A program made the position numbers and the translations under genes. From contig NZ_DLFW01000042.1 of assembly GCF_002482385.1 (NCBI RefSeq), positions 1-64,000 of the forward strand: 64,000 bases of DNA, in the 5' to 3' direction. The notes under the pieces are model-generated. The model made no database searches. It was not told where the DNA came from and saw nothing but the letters and a program-made list of their open reading frames with translations. Positions 52,672-61,024 of the stretch are shown here, one piece after another. How positions within the stretch are numbered: the first letter of the stretch is position 1; every line of letters begins with the position of its first letter. The stretch comes from Dysgonomonas sp. UBA7710. GTDB taxonomy: Bacteria; Bacteroidota; Bacteroidia; Bacteroidales; Dysgonomonadaceae.

Positions 52672-54282
52672 GTGGCTAATACGAAGTATATATTTGTAAC
52701 AGGAGGAGTTATATCTTCCTTAGGTAAAGGTATTATAGCCTCCTCGTTAGGTAAACTACTACAGGCAAGGGGTTATAAAGTGACAATTCAGAAACTGGAC
52801 CCATACATCAACATCGACCCCGGAACTCTAAATCCATATGAACATGGCGAGTGCTATGTGACTGTCGATGGTCACGAAGCAGACCTGGACCTCGGTCACT
52901 ACGAGCGTTTCCTTAATCAGCCTACACATAAGGACAACAATATCACCACAGGACGTATCTATCAGAATGTGATAAATAAAGAACGTAAAGGTGATTACCT
53001 GGGGAAAACGGTGCAGATCGTGCCCCACATTACAGATGAAATAAAGCGCAACATCAAAATGCTGGGCACAAGATATGACTACGATTTTGTAATTACCGAA
53101 ATCGGAGGCACAGTGGGCGACATAGAGTCGCTGCCTTTCATCGAAAGCGTGCGTCAGCTACGTTGGGAGTTAGGTAAAAACTGCCTGTGCGTGCATCTTA
53201 CTTATGTGCCGTATATCGCCGCGGCGAAAGAGGTGAAAACGAAGCCTACCCAGCATTCCGTGAAGCAATTGCAGTCGGAAGGAGTACAGCCCGATATGTT
53301 GGTTCTCCGTACCGAACACCCGTTGAATAAAGACATTCTGAAAAAGGTGGCATTGTTCTGTAATGTGGAGGTCGATGCCGTTGTGCAATCGGTGGATGTG
53401 CCTACAATATATGAAGTGCCATTGAATATGCAGGCGCAGAACATGGACGAAATCGTGTTGCGTAAACTGGGTATGCCTATCGGGGATAAACCGGTAATGC
53501 AGCCTTGGCGCGATTTCCTTGATAAGAAAAAACATGCCAAAGAGACGGTTCGTATTGCACTGGTCGGTAAATATGTCGAATTGCCGGATGCGTACAAATC
53601 TATCAATGAATCGTTGTTGCAGGCAGCGATATACAATGATCGCAAGCTCGATTTACATTTTATACTCTCTGACAAATTGACCGCAGACAATGTGGAAAAG
53701 ATGCTCGGTTCCATGGATGGCATAGTTGTTGCTCCGGGATTTGGGCAGCGCGGTGTGGATGGGAAAATACAGGCACTGAAATATGCCCGCGAGCATGATG
53801 TGCCTACATTCGGTATCTGTCTGGGTATGCAATGTATGGTTATCGAATTTGCCCGCAATGTGCTGGGACTGGAGGATGCTAACTCAACGGAGATGAATCC
53901 TCATACACCATTTAAGGTTATCGACCTGATGGAAGAACAAAAGAATATCACAAATATGGGGGGGACAATGCGTCTGGGAGCCTATAAATGTGAATTGGAA
54001 AAAGGTTCGCAGGTGTATAAAGCATATGGAAAGAAGCTGGTAGAAGAACGCCACCGCCATCGTTTCGAATTCAACGGTGATTACAAGGAAGATTTCGAAA
54101 AGAACGGAATGAAGTGTACCGGAACAAATCCGGACATGGGGCTGGTAGAGGTCGTGGAAATCCCCGGAAAGAAATGGTATCTGGGTGTACAGTTCCATCC
54201 TGAATATAACAGCACGGTAGTGTCGCCTAATCCTTTATTCATCAGCTTTATAAAAGCAGTAATTGACAATAAGAAAAAATAA
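52672..54282 (+). CDS. pyrG: CTP synthase
   Basis: 536 residues. ATP-dependent amination of UTP to CTP. The synthetase domain begins KYIFVTGGVISSLGKGI, and the C-terminal glutaminase has GICLGMQCMVIEFARN (catalytic Cys) and FHPEYNS (His, Glu). It starts with GTG, giving residues MANTKYIFVTGG, which is the conserved N-terminus. No ATG is available closer to this conserved start. Confidence 0.97.
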   Translation: MANTKYIFVTGGVISSLGKGIIASSLGKLLQARGYKVTIQKLDPYINIDPGTLNPYEHGECYVTVDGHEADLDLGHYERFLNQPTHKDNNITTGRIYQNVINKERKGDYLGKTVQIVPHITDEIKRNIKMLGTRYDYDFVITEIGGTVGDIESLPFIESVRQLRWELGKNCLCVHLTYVPYIAAAKEVKTKPTQHSVKQLQSEGVQPDMLVLRTEHPLNKDILKKVALFCNVEVDAVVQSVDVPTIYEVPLNMQAQNMDEIVLRKLGMPIGDKPVMQPWRDFLDKKKHAKETVRIALVGKYVELPDAYKSINESLLQAAIYNDRKLDLHFILSDKLTADNVEKMLGSMDGIVVAPGFGQRGVDGKIQALKYAREHDVPTFGICLGMQCMVIEFARNVLGLEDANSTEMNPHTPFKVIDLMEEQKNITNMGGTMRLGAYKCELEKGSQVYKAYGKKLVEERHRHRFEFNGDYKEDFEKNGMKCTGTNPDMGLVEVVEIPGKKWYLGVQFHPEYNSTVVSPNPLFISFIKAVIDNKKK

Positions 54283-54404
54283 GATTGAACGTTTTAAATA
54301 GCGGGAGCAGAAGCAAAATTTATTTTGATTATGCCGGGTTATACAAAACGCCCAATAGAAATTGAAAGGAAAAATCGCAAATATTAAATTTATAAAAACT
54401 ATAA

Positions 54405-56345
54405 ATGGATAAGAATACGATTATCGGGTTTGTACTCATCGCTGCCGTAATCATTGGATTTACGTTGCTGAGCAGACCTTCGGCGGAAGAACTTGCTAAG
54501 CAGAAAGAACAATATCGGAGAGACTCGATAGAATATGCGCAGACCAGGGAACGGGAAAAAGAACTGGCCAACCTGAAAGATACAGCAACAGAAGTGAAGA
54601 AAGAGAATCCGGTGGATGATTTCTTTGCGGCTCCCGTTCAGGAGGCAGATTCTGCTCTTACGGCAATGGATTCGGTACAGATGGGTTCACAGCAGGCAGA
54701 GCAATTGATAACGCTGGAAAACAGCAAGCTGAAAGTTGTTTTCTCTACCAAAGGAGGAAAGATGGTTAGCGCGCAGCTGAAAGAATACTCCCGGTATAAT
54801 GGAGATTCTTTGTATCTGTTCAATAACGATACCGAATTTTCGCTTCAGCTGACCAATAAGCAAAATAAGGTGCTGCATACGAATAACCTGGTATTCACGC
54901 CGATTAAAACCGAAGGAGATAACTCTCTTATCATGCGTTTTTCATATGCAGCAAACCAACATGTCGATTTTATCTATAAACTGGCAGATGATGATTATAT
55001 GCTGAAATATGATGTCAATCTGGTTGGATTGCAACCGATGCTGGATAGGAATAAATCGGATGTGATAGAGCTGTACTGGGCGCAGAAGATGCGCCGGCAG
55101 GAGAAAAGCGTGAAGAACGAACAGCGTTATTCGCACATTTACTACAAGTATGTAGGAGGTGATGTGAAGGAACTAAGCAGCGATAAAAACGAACAACTGG
55201 AAGTGAAAGAACCAGCCAAATGGATTGCTTTCAAGAATCAGTTTTTTGCACCTATCCTGATCGCTGATGAGAAAATCGAAACCGCCCTTCTTGATTCCAA
55301 AGTTTTGGTAACGGATGAAAACAGTGAATATCTGAAGACATGCGAGGCTACAATATATGCTCCGGCAACAGTAGACATGAATGCCGGAACTATAAGTGCC
55401 GGATTCACCTATTATCTGGGACCTATGTCGTTCACTTTGCTGAAAGGATATGACAGCCATATAGACGATGTGAACAAGCAGCTCGACCTGGATAAACTTG
55501 TTCCGCTGGGTTGGACGCTGTTTCGCTGGGTGAATCAGTATTTCGTGATTCCTATCTTTAATTTATTGAGAGGTACGGGGATGTCGATGGGTATTGTTAT
55601 CCTGTTGCTGACTATAATTGTAAAACTGGTAATATCTCCACTCACATTCAAGTCGTTTATGTCGTCGGCCAAAATGCGCGTATTACGTCCTCAGGTAGAG
55701 GAAATCGGGGCCAAATATCCTAAACAGGAGCAGGCGATGGAGAAACAGCAGGCGACAATGGCACTCTATAATAAGGCGGGGGTAAACCCGATGAGCGGAT
55801 GTATTCCGTTGTTGTTGCAGATGCCGATATTGATTGCACTATTCTCATTCTTCCCGAATGCGATAGAGCTTCGCGGGCAAAGTTTCCTTTGGGCTACCGA
55901 CCTTTCCACATATGATGCCATCATAGAATGGAAAAACCATATTCCATTGATCGGTACGCATATCAGTTTGTTCTGTATCCTGATGACGGTGACCAATATC
56001 ATTTATACAAAGTTCAATATGGAAATGACCAATACCGGACAGCAACAAATGCCGGGAATGAAATGGATGATGTATCTGATGCCGTTGATTTTCCTTTTCA
56101 TGTTGAATGATTACCCGTCGGGACTTACATATTACTATTTCCTTTCGCTTTTGATAACTATCCTGTTGACAATCGGATTCCGGTATATAATAGACGAGGA
56201 TAAAGTATTGGCCAAGCTGGAAGCTAATAAAGCAAAACCGAAAAAGAAATCGGGCTTCATGGCTCGTCTGGCAGAGGCTCAGAAAATTCAGCAACAGCAA
56301 TTGAATGAAAGGAATAAGTCTAACAGTACCAAGAGGAAAAGATAA
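54405..56345 (+). CDS. yidC: Membrane protein insertase YidC
   Basis: 646 residues. The N-terminal signal anchor (about residues 5-22) is followed by a Glu/Lys-rich periplasmic linker and the large periplasmic domain (about 90-340). The insertase core of five helices has FVIPIFNLLRGTGMSMGIVILLLT and PMSGCIPLLLQMPILIALFSFF, containing the hydrophilic groove region. It inserts proteins into the inner membrane alone or with SecYEG. It ends Lys/Arg-rich (ERNKSNSTKRKR). It lies downstream of pyrG; the 122-base gap has no recognised terminator, so they may share a transcript. Confidence 0.95.
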   Translation: MDKNTIIGFVLIAAVIIGFTLLSRPSAEELAKQKEQYRRDSIEYAQTREREKELANLKDTATEVKKENPVDDFFAAPVQEADSALTAMDSVQMGSQQAEQLITLENSKLKVVFSTKGGKMVSAQLKEYSRYNGDSLYLFNNDTEFSLQLTNKQNKVLHTNNLVFTPIKTEGDNSLIMRFSYAANQHVDFIYKLADDDYMLKYDVNLVGLQPMLDRNKSDVIELYWAQKMRRQEKSVKNEQRYSHIYYKYVGGDVKELSSDKNEQLEVKEPAKWIAFKNQFFAPILIADEKIETALLDSKVLVTDENSEYLKTCEATIYAPATVDMNAGTISAGFTYYLGPMSFTLLKGYDSHIDDVNKQLDLDKLVPLGWTLFRWVNQYFVIPIFNLLRGTGMSMGIVILLLTIIVKLVISPLTFKSFMSSAKMRVLRPQVEEIGAKYPKQEQAMEKQQATMALYNKAGVNPMSGCIPLLLQMPILIALFSFFPNAIELRGQSFLWATDLSTYDAIIEWKNHIPLIGTHISLFCILMTVTNIIYTKFNMEMTNTGQQQMPGMKWMMYLMPLIFLFMLNDYPSGLTYYYFLSLLITILLTIGFRYIIDEDKVLAKLEANKAKPKKKSGFMARLAEAQKIQQQQLNERNKSNSTKRKR

Positions 56346-56456
56346 GACAGTGAACAGTTAGCAGTGAACAGTTAGCAGTTAACAACTTGTATCTCGTATC
56401 TCGTTTACTTGTATCTCGTAACTGCCCTAGGGCGTAGTAACTCGTAACTATTTTCA
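56346..56456. repeat. Dispersed repeat block reaching the GT14 start codon
   Basis: ACAGTGAACAGTTAGCAGTG is tandemly repeated, followed by GTTAACAACTTGTATCTCGT, CGTTTACTTGTATCTCGTAA, CTGCCCTAGGGC and GTAGTAACTCGTAACTA. The block ends about six bases before the GTG start at 56457. Confidence 0.7.
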
Positions 56457-57314
56457 GTGAAAGTCTGCTATCTTATATTAGCTCATAATAATTTCAGGCA
56501 TTTAGATCGTTTGATAAATGCCCTGAATGGCGCGGATTGCACTTTTTATATCCATCTGGACAGAAAGGTTGTGCAGGAATACGCTCCGCAACATAAGAAC
56601 GTGGAAATCATTCCGGAACGTATCGATATCAACTGGGGTGGATTTAGTATGGTAGAGGCTACTCTGGCTCTGATGAAACGAGGTATGGAATATTCTCCCG
56701 ATGCAGATTATTATGTATTGATAAGCGGAGTAGATTATCCTGTAAGATCGAAGGAGTTCCTTTATCAACAACTGGAAAAAGGAAAGGAATATATAGATAT
56801 TGCCCCTGTTCCGGTTCCATTTAAGCCGCTGGAGCGTTATGAATATTATTACTTCGATTACGACCGCCGTAACCTGAAGTATTACCACCCTAAGTTTCTG
56901 GCGGAAGTATTACTCAAAAAGCTAAAGATAAAAAGGAAAGCACCTTTCAGGGTGTATGCCGGTACGCAATGGTTTGCCCTCACCCGTGAATGTGTACAAT
57001 ATATTTTGACGACTGTAAGAGAAGATAAGCGATATACGGACTTCTTTCTCCATACATTAGTGCCTGACGAGGCCTTTTTCCAGACAATTATCGGGAACTC
57101 GCCGTTCTTGCAAAATACAGCCGCAAGTCTTACCTATACGGATTGGGAAGTCGCTGTTCCTCCGGCTACAATAGAAGGACGTCATATTGATTTTCTGGAG
57201 AGCCATATCGAGTTCAATGATGAATACGGACAACGATACCCTTATTTTGCGCGTAAGTTCAATGATGGCAGTGAAAAGTTACTGGAGAAAATAAAGGCCC
57301 GGTTGTGGAGATAA
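56457..57314 (+). CDS. GT14 (Branch-type) glycosyltransferase
   Basis: 285 residues with a GTG start, giving MKVCYLILAHNNFRHLDRLI. This is the typical start of the core-2/I-branching and xylosyltransferase-like family (GT14). NWGGFSMVEATLALMKRG, YYVLISGVDYPVRS, YAGTQWFALTREC and PDEAFFQTIIGNS are the conserved blocks of the family. It probably adds a sugar to an envelope glycan, with an unknown donor. The preceding bases are dispersed repeat, so any ribosome-binding site lies in repeat sequence. It converges with folK and leaves no gap between them. Confidence 0.82.
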   Translation: MKVCYLILAHNNFRHLDRLINALNGADCTFYIHLDRKVVQEYAPQHKNVEIIPERIDINWGGFSMVEATLALMKRGMEYSPDADYYVLISGVDYPVRSKEFLYQQLEKGKEYIDIAPVPVPFKPLERYEYYYFDYDRRNLKYYHPKFLAEVLLKKLKIKRKAPFRVYAGTQWFALTRECVQYILTTVREDKRYTDFFLHTLVPDEAFFQTIIGNSPFLQNTAASLTYTDWEVAVPPATIEGRHIDFLESHIEFNDEYGQRYPYFARKFNDGSEKLLEKIKARLWR

Positions 57315-57686
57315 TTATTTATCCATACTGGCCAGTAGGTCTGCAATATAACTTCTGGTAAAATCTTCCGGTTTCAATACATTATTGTTCCATATTACAA
57401 GGTCGATATCTATTTTTACGATGCCGTTTTTTTTATCGGCTCCGTTTCTTCCCATATCCTTTTCTATGGATTTCAATAAGCGGATGACTTCATCCCTGTC
57501 CCTGTCTGTGTAGATAACAGCAAGCTGGTTCAGGAAATCGTTTCTGTAAGTAGTGCCATAGGGCATGGTAACAGAAGTGTCGGAATAAGATATATCTGTA
57601 AATATATTATCCAGAAACTGATGGCAAAGGCTTAAGTTCGATTCCCTATCTTCGTTTGTACCTATACTAAGTAATGCTTTGTTCAT
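57315..57686 (-). CDS. folK: Short HPPK-type folate enzyme (FolK-like)
   Basis: 123 residues, shorter than the usual 150-170. Recognisable parts are ALLSIGTNEDRESNL (family: ALGSNLGDR), NDFLNQLAVIYTD, LLKSIEKDMGRNG and VKIDIDLVIWNN, where IDIDL contains the two metal-binding Asp residues of 6-hydroxymethyl-7,8-dihydropterin pyrophosphokinase. The usual RWGPR stretch is degenerate (ADKKNGIVKIDID). It may be a divergent FolK active in folate synthesis or a paralogue with altered activity. The gene is convergent with the GT14 gene. Confidence 0.65.
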   Translation of the reverse strand: MNKALLSIGTNEDRESNLSLCHQFLDNIFTDISYSDTSVTMPYGTTYRNDFLNQLAVIYTDRDRDEVIRLLKSIEKDMGRNGADKKNGIVKIDIDLVIWNNNVLKPEDFTRSYIADLLASMDK

Positions 57687-57792
57687 AACCGATGCAAATA
57701 TACGTCCGTTTTTTTAATCATATAAGCGTTCTTTATAAAACTTTCATATTTCAGTTCCTTCCTGTCGCGTCCTCCCGGATTTGTCCTCACTC

Positions 57793-57852
57793 TTGGCATT
57801 ACCCAAATGGAATATAAGCAATGCGTAGCAGGCTATAATACCAGTTTCAACT
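57793..57852. repeat. Degenerate copy of the element at 49554
   Basis: TTGGCATTACCCAAATGGAA, GCAATGCGTAGCAG and AGTTTCAACT follow the order of the right half of the element at 49554-49688, with deletions. This suggests an old copy. Confidence 0.55.
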
Positions 57853-57955
57853 AATCCTATGATTGCCATTATCACGCATAACTAAAAATTTATCAAAACC
57901 AAATATCTTTATCTATATAAGAAACTGATTATTAACATTAATATTTAAGTATCTT

Positions 57956-58651
57956 ATGAAGTATAAAGAAAAAACGGCATCGGAGATTATCCGGATGATA
58001 GAACAGGACCTTTGTAGCATTTCCGAAATATGCAAAACATTCAAGATCAGCCGGAAGACATTTTACGAATGGAAGAAATCGAAGCCGGAGTTTGGCGAAG
58101 CGGTAGAAGAAGCTATCGACCACCGGGAAGATGTGATGACAGCCTCTGCACGGATAGGCTTGAAGCAATTGCTCGAAGGCTATGTGCAGAAAAAAGAGAA
58201 GATCACCTATGCCCCCGATAAGAACGATCCGGCGAATGATGTGGAGAAATGCCGCGTAGTGGAAAAGAAATTCTGCCCGCCGAGTATCCGCGCAATAAAG
58301 TATGTACTCGACCGCGAAGAAAGGAAGAAGGATAAGGATTTGTTACTGGCATCGGAACGCCATCCGCTGGTCATAGAGGTACAGGACGAAGAAACCAGGC
58401 GTCAGCTGATGATATTGAAAGGGAACGGCTTCCGTTCGGGCGGCTCGCTCAATCCGGAAGTAGTGGCGGCCGTGGATAAGGAGTTGGAAGAGGAAAGCAA
58501 AGTGAAAAGTGAAGAATTGAAAGTGGAAAATGAAGAATTAAAAAATGAACAGGATAAATTGCAGGCACAGCCGGCTGCCGCTCCGGTAGAGAAGCCCAAG
58601 GTGAATCTTTATCCGTTTCTGCCGCCGGGATATACATCGAGAACGGATTGA
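57956..58651 (+). CDS. Orphan helix-turn-helix protein resembling phage terminase small subunits
   Basis: 231 residues. An N-terminal helix-turn-helix (EIIRMIEQDLCSISEICKTF / KISRKTFYEWKKSKPEFGEA) matches the phBC6A51-like or homeodomain-like terminase small-subunit pattern. Basic and charged sequence follows. A segment at about residues 182-202 (KVKSEELKVENEELKNEQDK) is a short coiled-coil that coincides with GAA/AAG-rich repeat DNA of the kind also seen after the stop codon. No terminase large subunit or other phage gene is next to it, so it may be a domesticated DNA-binding protein. The function is unknown. Confidence 0.6.
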   Translation: MKYKEKTASEIIRMIEQDLCSISEICKTFKISRKTFYEWKKSKPEFGEAVEEAIDHREDVMTASARIGLKQLLEGYVQKKEKITYAPDKNDPANDVEKCRVVEKKFCPPSIRAIKYVLDREERKKDKDLLLASERHPLVIEVQDEETRRQLMILKGNGFRSGGSLNPEVVAAVDKELEEESKVKSEELKVENEELKNEQDKLQAQPAAAPVEKPKVNLYPFLPPGYTSRTD

Positions 58652-59343
58652 GGAAGGGGTAAATAATAAGTGAAAAACGAGAAGTAAAGAACGAATTGAA
58701 AATCGGCGGAGCCAAAAGCGAAGAACGAAAAATTATACGAGATACAAGTTGGTGACAGATGACCCGCTGGTGTGGACTTCCAGTCCGTGTCTTGTTGACA
58801 GGGCAAAAATGTTTGCTACGCAACACACAGACGGGACGTCTGCGCGAGCGGAGCCCCTTGTGGTAAAGTTATTTTATTAACTTTTTGCTTGACCAAAAAG
58901 TTACAAAAACTCAAGGCTGCATTTCACGGCGACCCAAAACCGGTTTGCCGGCTGAGCAAAAAAACTCGCTCACAAAGCGATTATATTTTCGGGCAGCAGA
59001 TAAGCTCATACACGTTTTTGCTCTACGCCGACTTTACCGGATTGGGTGCCCCGCCTTTGAAATAAAGGCCGTTCTCGCAAAGCGACGATTTAATTACGGA
59101 ATTTTTTGTCATGTACTATGCAACTTTGTCAAGTTTTCTTGTAAACTATTGGCTGATAGCTATCAGCTAAAAGCTGAAACATGTGTTACTTTTGTTACCT
59201 TTTAACAAGTAGTAAGTGTTGAGTAATAAGTTGAAAGGAATTATAATTGTTTACTGTTTACTGCTAACTGATACTTCTGTTACCTTTGTTACTTTTTATT
59301 CCTCTGAGTATGATGATTAATTTTTTATATAACAGAAACAGTG
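58652..59343. repeat. Composite repeat region between the orphan HTH gene and mnmE
   Basis: Three zones. First, AAAGAACGAATTGAAAATCG and GATACAAGTTGGTGACAG strings (58688-58757) related to the preceding coding repeat. Second, a degenerate inverted-repeat element (about 58765-58860, with GTGTGGACTTCCAGTCCGTG and CAGACGGGACGTCTG) followed by a stretch resembling ACCAAAAAGTTACAAAAACTCAAGG elements I recall from other Bacteroidota gaps (58887-59110). Third, dispersed modules GTTACTTTTGTTACCTTTT (59184-59202), TTTACTGCTAACTGATAC (59257-59274) and GTTACCTTTGTTACTTTTT (59279-59297). The open frame 58885-59205 is read from repeat sequence and is not a gene. Confidence 0.6.
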
Positions 59344-59351
59344 TAACTTTG
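59344..59351 (+). promoter_or_regulatory. -7 box of mnmE
   Basis: TAACTTTG matches TAnnTTTG, 25 bases before the ATG at 59377. The in-frame TTG at 59362 was rejected in favour of the ATG because it adds residues with no family match. Confidence 0.55.
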
Positions 59352-59376
59352 AGGGGATAAATTGATAGGACCAAAT

Positions 59377-60768
59377 ATGCAAGGAAATAATATTATAGCG
59401 GCAATATCCACTCCGGCCGGAGTAGGCGGTATCGCCATTATCCGGTTATCCGGAAAAGGATGTATTGGGTTGACCGAGTCTGTATTCAAGCCTTATGGGA
59501 ATAAAAAACTTGAAGAGCAGAAGGCAAATACGATTCATTTCGGGTACATAATAAAGGATAATACAGTATTGGATGAGGTGCTGGTAAGTATTTTCAAAGC
59601 ACCGCATTCGTTTACCGGTGAAGATGTTGTGGAAATCTCTTGCCACGGCTCTGTTTATATACAGCAAAATGTTTTGCAGTTATTAATATCCAAAGGTGCG
59701 TATTTGGCACAGCCGGGAGAGTTTACACAGCGGGCTTTTCTCAATGGTAAGATGGATTTGTCGCAAGCCGAGTCCGTAGCTGATCTGATTGCTTCATCAT
59801 CGGCTGCGACACACAGATTGGCAATGAACCAAATGCGTGGGGGATTTAGTAATAAATTAATAGAACTGCGTACCGAACTCCTGAATTTCGCATCCCTGAT
59901 CGAACTGGAGCTTGACTTCTCGGAAGAAGATGTTGAATTTGCAAACAGGGAGCGGTTGAAGGAAGCAGCTTATGATATCGAACTTCATATAAGAAAACTG
60001 GCGGAATCGTTTGAAGTGGGAAATGCTGTAAAGAATGGTATTCCTGTTGCTATTATCGGTGAGACGAATGCAGGAAAGTCAACCCTTTTGAATCTGTTGC
60101 TACATGAAGAGAAAGCAATTGTTTCGGATATACATGGTACAACCCGTGATGTAATAGAGGATACGATTAATATACAAGGGCTGACATTCCGCCTGATTGA
60201 TACGGCCGGGATACGGGATACAACAGATGAAATAGAGAGTCTCGGGATCGAACGTACATTCAAAAAAATAGAACAAGCCAATATCATTCTGTGGATAACG
60301 GATGTAGGAACGGCTGATGAGCATATCCGGGATTTGGCAGAAAAGATATTACCTGCTGTAAAGAATCAGAAGTTGATTCTGGTGTTCAATAAGGTTGATA
60401 TGATTTCTGCAGAAAGGAAAGAAAATAAGGAGAGGCTGCTTCAAGAAGAGATTCCCGAACGTATCTTCATTTCGGCAAAATATGAGCAGGGTACAAATGA
60501 TCTGGAAAGCATGCTTGTGAAAGCAGCTAATATCCCGGAGATTGGAGAGCAGGATGTTATAGTTACCAATATGCGCCATTATTCGGCATTGGAGAATGCA
60601 TTAGCTGCAATAAAGAGAGTGGGGGAGGGTCTGGATTTACATCTGTCCGGAGATTTTCTTTCTCAGGATATTCGCGAATGTATGCATTATCTAGGGGAGA
60701 TAACAGGGCAGATATCTACTGATGATATATTGAGGAATATTTTTAGTAAGTTTTGTATCGGCAAATGA
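59377..60768 (+). CDS. mnmE: tRNA modification GTPase MnmE
   Basis: 463 residues. Works with MnmG to modify the wobble uridine of some tRNAs. The N-terminal tetrahydrofolate-binding domain begins MQGNNIIAAISTPAGVGG. The G domain has VAIIGETNAGKSTLLNLLL, HGTTRDVIEDT, DTAGIRDT and NKVD. The C-terminus is FCIGK, with the Cys of the C-(I/L/V)-G-K motif that is essential in the family. The last codons (TTTTGTATCGGCAAATGA) are the site used for attachment of certain integrative elements in other bacteria. Confidence 0.96.
   Translation: MQGNNIIAAISTPAGVGGIAIIRLSGKGCIGLTESVFKPYGNKKLEEQKANTIHFGYIIKDNTVLDEVLVSIFKAPHSFTGEDVVEISCHGSVYIQQNVLQLLISKGAYLAQPGEFTQRAFLNGKMDLSQAESVADLIASSSAATHRLAMNQMRGGFSNKLIELRTELLNFASLIELELDFSEEDVEFANRERLKEAAYDIELHIRKLAESFEVGNAVKNGIPVAIIGETNAGKSTLLNLLLHEEKAIVSDIHGTTRDVIEDTINIQGLTFRLIDTAGIRDTTDEIESLGIERTFKKIEQANIILWITDVGTADEHIRDLAEKILPAVKNQKLILVFNKVDMISAERKENKERLLQEEIPERIFISAKYEQGTNDLESMLVKAANIPEIGEQDVIVTNMRHYSALENALAAIKRVGEGLDLHLSGDFLSQDIRECMHYLGEITGQISTDDILRNIFSKFCIGK
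60751..60768 (+). other. Candidate attachment site at the mnmE 3' end
   Basis: TTTTGTATCGGCAAATGA encodes the conserved FCIGK-stop. The equivalent place in the trmE (mnmE) gene of Salmonella is the attachment site of SGI1, an element carrying a tyrosine integrase next to it. Here the first genes after mnmE are an HTH protein and a tyrosine recombinase. The partner copy would lie beyond the window. Confidence 0.4.
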
Positions 60769-60810
60769 TAACTAATCAGATTTAATAGATAATAATTATA
60801 ACTAGTCATT

Positions 60811-60838
60811 AAGTTGCTATAAAATAGCGACTTTTTCT
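60811..60838 (+). terminator. Intrinsic terminator after mnmE
   Basis: AAGTTGCTAT and ATAGCGACTT form a 10-bp stem (one G-T pair) around a short A-rich loop and end in TTTTTC. Confidence 0.8.
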
Positions 60839-60848
60839 TTTCTATTTC

Positions 60849-60856
60849 TACCTTTG
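60849..60856 (+). promoter_or_regulatory. -7 box upstream of the four-HTH gene
   Basis: TACCTTTG matches TAnnTTTG. It would leave a leader of about 160 bases that contains the inverted repeat and the decamer repeats. Confidence 0.45.
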
Positions 60857-60900
60857 AATATTCATGATAATGGATATTGTGGCAGTTTTTATGTCTTAAT

Positions 60901-60934
60901 TGTACCGTTTTTGTCAAAACATAAAAACGGTACA
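60901..60934. repeat. Perfect 12-bp inverted repeat
   Basis: TGTACCGTTTTT and AAAAACGGTACA are exact reverse complements around a 10-base loop (GTCAAAACAT). It is in the leader of the four-HTH gene and is a candidate operator or recombinase site. Confidence 0.85.
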
Positions 60935-60960
60935 GTTTTTGTTCATAGATTATGTATAAT

Positions 60961-61000
60961 TGGAACACCACGGAACACAGTGAAACATCATGGAACAAAA
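60961..61000 (+). repeat. Four tandem decamers with TGGAACA consensus
   Basis: TGGAACACCA, CGGAACACAG, TGAAACATCA and TGGAACAAAA lie head to tail with an exact 10-base period, one helical turn. They end 24 bases before the start of a protein with four helix-turn-helix domains. This is the form expected for a protein-binding array. Confidence 0.85.
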
Positions 61001-61024
61001 ATAGGGAGAAATAAAGGAGAAATT

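Noticed and set aside
58885..59205. Open frame of 106 codons in the composite repeat region
   Set aside because: It is built from repeat DNA, with no domain and no promoter.
60854..61024. Extension of the four-HTH protein by 57 codons
   Set aside because: The region contains the inverted repeat and decamers and reads as non-conserved sequence; the ATG at 61025 starts the zinc-binding part.
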